NCBI GenBank assembly: GCA_022426155.1
Contig: JAKMEE010000028.1
Span: 119,442 to 159,366, forward strand
From: Candidatus Poseidonia sp.
Lineage (GTDB): Archaea; Thermoplasmatota; Poseidoniia; Poseidoniales; Poseidoniaceae
DNA length: 39,925 nucleotides
Direction of reading: 5' to 3'
Part shown: one piece after another, positions 35,315 through 39,925 of the stretch
Position numbering within the stretch: position 1 is the first letter of the stretch
Layout: each line of letters starts with the position of its first letter
Program-made: the position numbers and the translations under genes
The notes under the pieces: generated by a model
What the model saw: the letters and a program-made list of their open reading frames with translations, nothing else
Told to the model about the DNA's origin: nothing
Database searches by the model: none

Positions 35315-35620
35315 TCAGTACATGTCGTCTGACTTGTTGTCCTTCTTCCACTTGCGGTAGCAGGACTTGCACACTCGGACACGACCTTTGCGTGCATCGT
35401 AGCCACTGTCACCCCATGTTTCAATGGCGTTGTCAATGGAGAGAGAACGTCCACCCATGTTCTTATCAGCATATTTCGAACAGTCACGAATCCCACAAGG
35501 AATTTCGCCTTCTTTCGACTTTTTTGCATCTTTCTTTTCGGTGTCTTCACCAGCGTCAGAACGGTGCTTGCGTGCCTTTGCCTTGAATCCCATGTGAAAG
35601 GGCTTGAGAGGGTGCTTCAT
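35315..35620 (-). CDS. Small basic zinc-binding protein, function unknown
   Basis: A 101-residue lysine-rich protein (MKHPLKPFHMGFKAKARKH...). Four cysteines form a likely zinc site: C-GIRD-C (PCGIRDCSKYADKN) and C-KS-C (VCKSCYRKWKKD), separated by about 40 residues with GGRSLSIDNAIETWGDSGYDARKGR between. The charge suggests RNA or DNA binding. It starts at ATG 35620, 12 bases after the TFB stop, so both are probably co-transcribed. I do not recognise a named family. Confidence 0.7.
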   Translation of the reverse strand: MKHPLKPFHMGFKAKARKHRSDAGEDTEKKDAKKSKEGEIPCGIRDCSKYADKNMGGRSLSIDNAIETWGDSGYDARKGRVRVCKSCYRKWKKDNKSDDMY

Positions 35621-35632
35621 CAAGGTTCCCTT

Positions 35633-36646
35633 TCATTCCAGCGCTTCTCGGGCTCGAATCTTCTCAATAAGTCCGTCGATGAGCCTGAGCAAACCTCGGA
35701 GCGTAACTTCCGACACATTGGCCACAGTGCACACTTCAGATTGAGTTCGGGTGGTTCCTGTTTCTTGAGTTGCTTTGTAAATCAAAGCAGCGGCGACTCC
35801 CATGGGCTTCTTTCCCTGCCAGATGTCTTCGTGAGGTTCGATGGTTTGCCATAGATTGTCTAAGGGTATTCGGATGGAAGGTTCCAATCCAAGGTCGGAT
35901 ATGAATTTGTCAAAATACTCGTTGGGGGCTGTAATTTTGTGGAGGTTCAACCGGCGTGATACCTGCCGAATGAGGCGTGATAGGTCCTTCTCAGTGATGT
36001 CAAAGGCATCAGCGATGTCAGGGATCTGTCGTGGTAACTCTTCCTGACGTGCGACCAGGTAGGTGCATGCCGCAGTAACTCCGGCAATAGAACGTCCTGT
36101 GACGAATCCTTCGCCCGATAGCTTCCGATACAATCGAGCCGCTTCTTCCTGAAGGGGTTGCGGTAGACTCGAGCGATCACGGATGTATTGGTTAGCTTTC
36201 ACCAAGTTTCGTTCACGACTGCGTCGTGTTTTTGAGCGCTCGTCAATGACTCGCCGTCGGCGCCACTCCCTGCGGGCTCGAGAACTCATGCCGTGGCGAG
36301 AGGCTGTTCCTGTGTTGAGGTCCCTCACATCGATGGTCGTATTGAGTCCCTTGTCTGCAAGCGTGTAGGTCATTGGCCGTCCAACTCGGGAGCGGTCTTG
36401 GCCAGAGTCGTGATTGGTCCACTCTGCACCCGGGTCTGGTACGTTTTCTTCGACGACCAAGCCACATGAATTACAGGTGATTTCTCCTCGGCTGAGGTCA
36501 AGTTCCCAACTGACGTCTCCACATTCGTCACAGGGACGGGTGTGTCCTTCCACAACACGGCGTGAGGGCCGCTTTGATCCCAAACCCCCTCGTGTGGATG
36601 GTGATTCTGTCTGATTGGTCTGCACGGTTTCTTTTCGCTGTGTCAT
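35633..36646 (-). CDS. tfb: Transcription initiation factor B (TFB)
   Basis: An archaeal TFIIB homologue that bridges TBP-bound promoter DNA and RNA polymerase. It has a long polar N-terminal tail, then the zinc ribbon CDECGD...CNSCGL, the B-finger/reader region with DRSRVGRP, and two cyclin-like repeats (about 140-230 with SIAGVTAACTYLVAR, and 240-330 with KPMGVAAALIYKATQ). The helix-turn-helix of repeat two shows SEVCTVANVSEVTLRGLL. ATG 36646 is chosen; the frame is open to TTG 36679. The N-terminal tail of about 35 residues before the ribbon is longer than usual. A TATA-like AATTAAAATAAC lies about 41 bp upstream. Confidence 0.95.
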   Translation of the reverse strand: MTQRKETVQTNQTESPSTRGGLGSKRPSRRVVEGHTRPCDECGDVSWELDLSRGEITCNSCGLVVEENVPDPGAEWTNHDSGQDRSRVGRPMTYTLADKGLNTTIDVRDLNTGTASRHGMSSRARREWRRRRVIDERSKTRRSRERNLVKANQYIRDRSSLPQPLQEEAARLYRKLSGEGFVTGRSIAGVTAACTYLVARQEELPRQIPDIADAFDITEKDLSRLIRQVSRRLNLHKITAPNEYFDKFISDLGLEPSIRIPLDNLWQTIEPHEDIWQGKKPMGVAAALIYKATQETGTTRTQSEVCTVANVSEVTLRGLLRLIDGLIEKIRAREALE

Positions 36647-36679
36647 CTTATCAACTCTTGGTTTAGTAGTGGGGGTCAA

Positions 36680-36905
36680 TGTTATTTTAATTCTTGGTAT
36701 CGTTGCACTTACTTGTTTGTTGATGTAGTACCTGTTTGGGGTGGATATTAACTTCCCTGTTACACCCCATACAAAGCATCAAGCGGTTATAAAGAGTCGT
36801 TCTAAAAACTTGGACAATCTTTGCTTAATTGACCCGTTCTTGTGAGAATCATCAAGCACAGGGTTCAAAGACGGCCTTCGCCGCCAAGTAGTTGAGGAAG
36901 TTCAG
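36680..36905. promoter_or_regulatory. Divergent tfb/purA promoter region
   Basis: Minus strand: AATTAAAATAAC (36681-36692) for tfb. Plus strand: TTATAAAG (36787-36794) upstream of purA, which would leave a leader of about 90 bases; GAGG lies eight bases before the purA ATG. A 7-bp inverted repeat TGGGGTG / CACCCCA (36737-36743, 36763-36769) lies between the two and may be an operator. No gene is seen in this stretch. Confidence 0.5.
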
Positions 36906-38207
36906 ATGCCAGCCACCGTCATTTTAGGAGCCCAATGGGGTGATGAAGGCAAAGGAAAATTGGTCGACCGTATGGCTGAACAAGCCACGTGGGTTGCTCG
37001 CTTCCAAGGTGGGAATAACGCTGGCCATACCGTTGTGCTTGGAGAACAGGTCCTCAAATTCCACTTACTTCCCTCTGGAATCACTCGAAAGGAATGCCAT
37101 TTGGTTTTGGGAGATGGCATGGTGATTGACCCATGGGTACTGGATAAAGAGTTGACAGATTGGCAGGCCTCTACAGGAGAAGACCCTCGTGGGGACCGAT
37201 TATTCATTAGTGAACGATCGCATATCATATTGCCATATCATCGTTACATGGACAGCCTCGATACCAAAATTGGAACTACTGGTCGTGGCATTGGTCCAAC
37301 CTATGCGGACAAAATCAATCGTATCGGGTTACGCTTTGGTGACGTTGCAGAAGTGCTAGGAGATGATGTTTGGCTCACCACGACTGTGGACCGGATGAAT
37401 GCCTCTCTCGATGCCGCAGGTTCAAGCGACCGCGTGTCCATGGAAAGTATGGCCAACGATTTGCAATGGATTCACGAAACATACACCTCTTCGATTGGAA
37501 ACACTGGATTGATGCTCGACAATGCTCTCAAATTGGGGGAGCATGTTATTCTCGAAGGTGCTCAAGGTTGTTTGCTTGATATCGATCAGGGAACCTACCC
37601 CTTCGTTACCTCATCGGTAACTTCTCGGGGTAATGCCAGTCATGGTGCCGGAATACATCCAGGCCATGTGGAAGATGTTGTTGGAATCACCAAGGCCTAC
37701 ATCACACGGGTCGGACACGGTGCCATGCCGACAGAACTCAACGACGAAGTCGGCGAACACATGGGTACAATCGGTCATGAATTTGGTACGACAACCGGGC
37801 GGCCACGTCGCTGTGGCTGGTTTGATGCAGTTGTCATGCGTCACGCCCAACGAATCAATGGATTCACCGGTTTAGCTCTCACCAAACTCGATGTTCTGGG
37901 TGGCCTTGACGAATTGAAAATATGTGTGGCCTACGAACTGGATGGAAAGGAAATCACCGAATTACCTTCAACAGCCTCCGCTATTGCCCGTTGTAAACCG
38001 ATTTACATCAGCATGCCCGGATTCCCTGAATTACCCCTTTCTGAATGGCTTGCTATGGCTCTTTATGCCAACGAATCTAGAAAAGGAATCTCAGTTCTTC
38101 CCACTGCCGCCCAACATTACATTGCCAAACTGGAAGCCATTGTCGGTGTTCCCTGCACCAGCGTTGGTGTCGGGCCCGATCGTGATGCAACCATCGACTG
38201 TGTATGA
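36906..38207 (+). CDS. purA: Adenylosuccinate synthetase
   Basis: A 433-residue GTP-dependent enzyme that joins IMP and aspartate to form adenylosuccinate in AMP synthesis. Signatures: the P-loop-like GAQWGDEGKGKLVD, GGNNAGHT, the IMP loop TTGRGIGPTYADK, LEGAQGCLLDIDQGTYPFVTSS, and GTTTGRPRRCGWFDAV, all in family order; the base-recognition motif TKLDVL(GG) follows. Start ATG 36906 has GAGG eight bases before it. The gene stops about 60 bp before tRNA-Ala. Confidence 0.97.
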   Translation: MPATVILGAQWGDEGKGKLVDRMAEQATWVARFQGGNNAGHTVVLGEQVLKFHLLPSGITRKECHLVLGDGMVIDPWVLDKELTDWQASTGEDPRGDRLFISERSHIILPYHRYMDSLDTKIGTTGRGIGPTYADKINRIGLRFGDVAEVLGDDVWLTTTVDRMNASLDAAGSSDRVSMESMANDLQWIHETYTSSIGNTGLMLDNALKLGEHVILEGAQGCLLDIDQGTYPFVTSSVTSRGNASHGAGIHPGHVEDVVGITKAYITRVGHGAMPTELNDEVGEHMGTIGHEFGTTTGRPRRCGWFDAVVMRHAQRINGFTGLALTKLDVLGGLDELKICVAYELDGKEITELPSTASAIARCKPIYISMPGFPELPLSEWLAMALYANESRKGISVLPTAAQHYIAKLEAIVGVPCTSVGVGPDRDATIDCV

Positions 38208-38267
38208 GTCATCGTTCTCGCTTGAGGTGAAGGCTCAAAAGGGAGAGGCTCACCGCCACAACTACAA

Positions 38268-38340
38268 GGGCGCTTAGCTCAGTTGGAAGAGCGTCTGGTT
38301 TGCAACCAGAAGGCCGGGGGTTCAAATCCCCCAGCGTCCA
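38268..38340 (+). tRNA. trnA: tRNA-Ala (anticodon UGC)
   Basis: 73 nt fold into a full cloverleaf: acceptor GGGCGCT/AGCGTCC, D stem GCTC/GAGC, anticodon stem TCTGG/CCAGA with loop TTTGCAA (anticodon TGC) and T arm GGGGG-TTCAAAT-CCCCC. Base 3 and base 70 form the G3:U70 wobble pair that is the alanine identity element; the discriminator is A. CCA is not encoded. No intron. The 3' end is the attachment site of the element that starts to its right. Confidence 0.98.
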
Positions 38341-39532
38341 CTTTGCCTCTTATCGTTGAGCATTGTGTTCGCTTTGCCATGCTCATTGCACAGGTTGTCG
38401 AATGGAGAGCGTTGGCCCCAGCGTCCACCACCCTCGAAGAGTCCATAACCCCTGAATGGGATGCTGCTCGGAAGTTACTTGAGTGCGTCCTAAATCCTCC
38501 GTCTCGCAGAATAAATGCAGGTTGGGCTGTCCCTTCTGAGGAGATCTTCGTCGCAAAACAGTGTGCCTTTCTCCATGCTGCTTCACGTGCCGGAGTGAAG
38601 ATGAGTTCAGAGTAGTGCTTTTCGATTGTAGCGATTGTATCTCCGAGAACTCCAGCCACATCCTCGTATTGACAACCACTGTTGAGATATCGCATGGCGA
38701 TACTGTGACGATATGAGTGACAAGGAAACTTTCGAATCTCTATGTTGCCTTCTTTAGAGGTCTTGTCTCGAACGTATGCGAGCCATTTTGCAATTGTTGC
38801 ATCGGTGATGTGCAAATTGTTTTTCTTATCAGTGCCTGATTTCTGTGCACGGGATTTTGGGAAGAGATACACATCTCCGTCCTTGCACTTACTCACAATA
38901 TCCTTGTAACGTTCAAAGAAAGGTATCAGTCTTGGTTCAATCTTCGTCTGACATCGTTTCCGATTCTTGTGTGCTGGGAAGCGAATCATACCTTCATCCA
39001 AGTCGATGCGCTCCCAGGTGAACAATGCACTGTCGGATCGTCGGGGGCCAATCGTGTAGTGTAGGAAATGAGCAATCGCTCTCTCGATTCGGTCTCCTTC
39101 GTTGAACATCTTGATGGCAGTTTGGTTCATTGCTTCCATTTCCTCATTGGTCCACCAGCGGATGATGTTCTCGTCCTCACCCGGCTTCCACTTTTCCACG
39201 AAATCGACAATTGAATGAAGATTCAGTGCCTTTAGCATAAGCATGAGGGCTTCCTTGCGTTTCTTGATTGACATCTCTGCGATGACATTCTTGCTCCGAG
39301 TCAAACCCATTCGGCATCGCTCAACCAACGCCAACCAGTTATCGGGACTGATATCCTCAATCGACTGAATTCCTTGATCTTGGAAGTCGAGACACACCCA
39401 CAACATAGCATTCGCAATTTTTCTTGAAGTGCCACCACGATGGTTCCTCAATTCGCTTTCTTGTTTTCCTGCATTCCATGCTGTTCGCCACGACGGGTCT
39501 AATTCATCCGAGAAGTACATCTTCCTTGCCAT
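38279..39532 (-). CDS. int: Tyrosine recombinase (integrase) of an element integrated at tRNA-Ala
   Basis: 417 residues. Catalytic residues of the tyrosine recombinase family are visible: Arg164 in GPRRSDS, a Lys near 189, His272 and Arg275 in CHSYRH, and the nucleophile Tyr307 in EKHYSEL; the third His position reads Asp298 (LGD). An N-terminal SAM-like core-binding domain covers about 25-115. After Tyr307 the protein continues 110 residues; the last 20 (GGFEPPAFWLQTRR...) are the antisense of the tRNA gene, so the tail after about 330 is probably not functional integrase sequence. ATG at 39532 is the first start; the frame is open upstream to 39679 without a standard start codon. The element would extend to the right. 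Confidence 0.88.
   Translation of the reverse strand: MARKMYFSDELDPSWRTAWNAGKQESELRNHRGGTSRKIANAMLWVCLDFQDQGIQSIEDISPDNWLALVERCRMGLTRSKNVIAEMSIKKRKEALMLMLKALNLHSIVDFVEKWKPGEDENIIRWWTNEEMEAMNQTAIKMFNEGDRIERAIAHFLHYTIGPRRSDSALFTWERIDLDEGMIRFPAHKNRKRCQTKIEPRLIPFFERYKDIVSKCKDGDVYLFPKSRAQKSGTDKKNNLHITDATIAKWLAYVRDKTSKEGNIEIRKFPCHSYRHSIAMRYLNSGCQYEDVAGVLGDTIATIEKHYSELIFTPAREAAWRKAHCFATKISSEGTAQPAFILRDGGFRTHSSNFRAASHSGVMDSSRVVDAGANALHSTTCAMSMAKRTQCSTIRGKVDAGGFEPPAFWLQTRRSSN
38329..38428. repeat. 13-bp direct repeat of the tRNA-Ala 3' end (candidate attachment cores)
   Basis: CCCCAGCGTCCAC occurs at 38329-38341 (T arm, acceptor end and one base) and again at 38416-38428, 87 bp apart and in the same orientation. 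Between them lies a 7-bp inverted repeat TGAGCAT/ATGCTCA (38357-38363, 38379-38385). A 13-bp exact copy next to a tRNA used by an integrase is unlikely by chance and fits an attachment-site core duplicate or a remnant of an earlier event. Confidence 0.55.
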
Positions 39533-39925
39533 GAACAGGATACTGTGTCCCAGCCGTTTGAATGTTACCTCTTCTGAGAGTATAGCAGCAATCGCAAGGG
39601 TAGCGTCTGTATCGACCCACTGAATCCCCTTTCTATCAGAAAATAAAATGCAAAGGGGTTTCGGATAACCCCTTGCAACTTATCCGAGTCAATTCGTTGA
39701 TAGTCTAGGCTCAAATACTCAACAATTTCAACTCTTTTTGTCAAATTTCGTGGCCTTCACAGGTGTTTCCGTTGTCATCTGAATTGCTTCCATCCGGGCA
39801 AATTGTATTGAACCAATACGAGCCATAAGGTACTGCATAGGTCGTCAGGAAATCCAAAAGGTACTATTTCAGGGCTGAACAAAATCGGATTGATTATTCA
39901 AACCCATTAATAAATTACTTTACAC
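39533..39925. other. Non-coding left part of the element upstream of int
   Basis: 393 bp with no confident gene. It holds nested inverted repeats (39626-39687), a TATA-like GCTATACTC on the minus strand near 39588, and AT-rich sequence toward the edge. A 36-codon minus-strand frame (39728-39838, MQYLMARIG...) is possible but unsupported. Confidence 0.5.
39626..39687. repeat. Overlapping inverted repeats upstream of int
   Basis: CCCCTTT (39626-39632) can pair with AAAGGGG (39652-39658). The latter can also pair, within GCAAAGGGGTT (39650-39660), with AACCCCTTGC (39667-39676). A perfect 8-bp pair TCGGATAA/TTATCCGA (39661-39668, 39680-39687) overlaps these. The structures are mutually exclusive and may be recombinase/excisionase binding sites or an RNA switch. 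Confidence 0.45.

Noticed and set aside
38283-38615. 110-residue plus-strand frame starting inside tRNA-Ala
   Set aside because: It is the sense read of tRNA plus the reverse of the integrase tail; no start signal or family.
39728-39838. 36-codon minus-strand frame (MQYLMARIG...)
   Set aside because: No ribosome binding site or recognisable motif; too short to support.
1-39925. CRISPR arrays, rRNA genes, insertion sequences, inteins
   Set aside because: No regularly spaced identical repeats, rRNA-like sequence, transposase frame or intein motif was seen on either strand.

Overview
The window reads as chromosome of a marine planktonic archaeon, most likely a Marine Group II/III-type Thermoplasmatota (Poseidoniales-like). 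Archaeal hallmarks seen in the sequence are TFB, ribosomal protein L40e, an UPF0147 protein, membrane-inserted LonB, an archaeal-type AspRS, TrmI, a preflagellin/prepilin-type peptidase, and TATA boxes about 26 bp before several start codons (leaderless-type promoters). The genome is compact, has many giant exported proteins with one C-terminal membrane anchor, and carries several bacterial-looking enzymes (bacterial-type MetK, GST, LLM monooxygenase, HMSDH-like aldehyde dehydrogenase). The taxonomic placement is inference from gene content.

Region 1 (1-11491, almost all minus strand) is a catabolic block. In transcription order it holds a kynurenine-formamidase-like hydrolase, an atypical SDR, a TPR protein, an LLM flavin monooxygenase, an asparaginase-II-like amidohydrolase, an HMSDH/AMSDH-type aldehyde dehydrogenase, a free-standing LON domain protein and PanB. 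After a small plus-strand membrane gene come a 2-aminophenol-1,6-dioxygenase-like catalytic subunit, a non-catalytic dioxygenase subunit fused to a RidA/2-aminomuconate-deaminase-like domain, and an APC amino acid permease cut by the window edge. The ring-cleaving subunit keeps all the iron and acid-base residues I know for AmnB, so an archaeal amino-aromatic ring-cleavage pathway is the main hypothesis.

Region 2 (11492-27231) alternates housekeeping genes (AspRS, MetK, TrmI) with three giant surface proteins. These are a GDSL hydrolase with a 22-residue calcium-binding repeat array, an SGNH-hydrolase-like protein with a cytoplasmic zinc-ribbon tail, and a protein with a thioredoxin-like CPHC motif, a coiled coil and a proline-rich tail. 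A CPBP intramembrane protease and a GST sit among them.

Region 3 (27274-36646) holds LonB, an MFS transporter, an AI-2E-family transporter with an extra C-terminal domain, UPF0147, a prepilin peptidase, L40e (a 49-codon gene), a degenerate metallo-beta-lactamase-fold protein, a small beta-propeller-like protein, a small zinc-binding protein and TFB.

Region 4 (36906-39925) holds PurA, then tRNA-Ala(UGC), and then the edge of an integrated element. A tyrosine recombinase points at the tRNA and its 3' end runs antisense through most of it. A 13-bp copy of the tRNA 3' end is repeated 87 bp further in. The element continues past the right edge, so its far attachment site is not visible.
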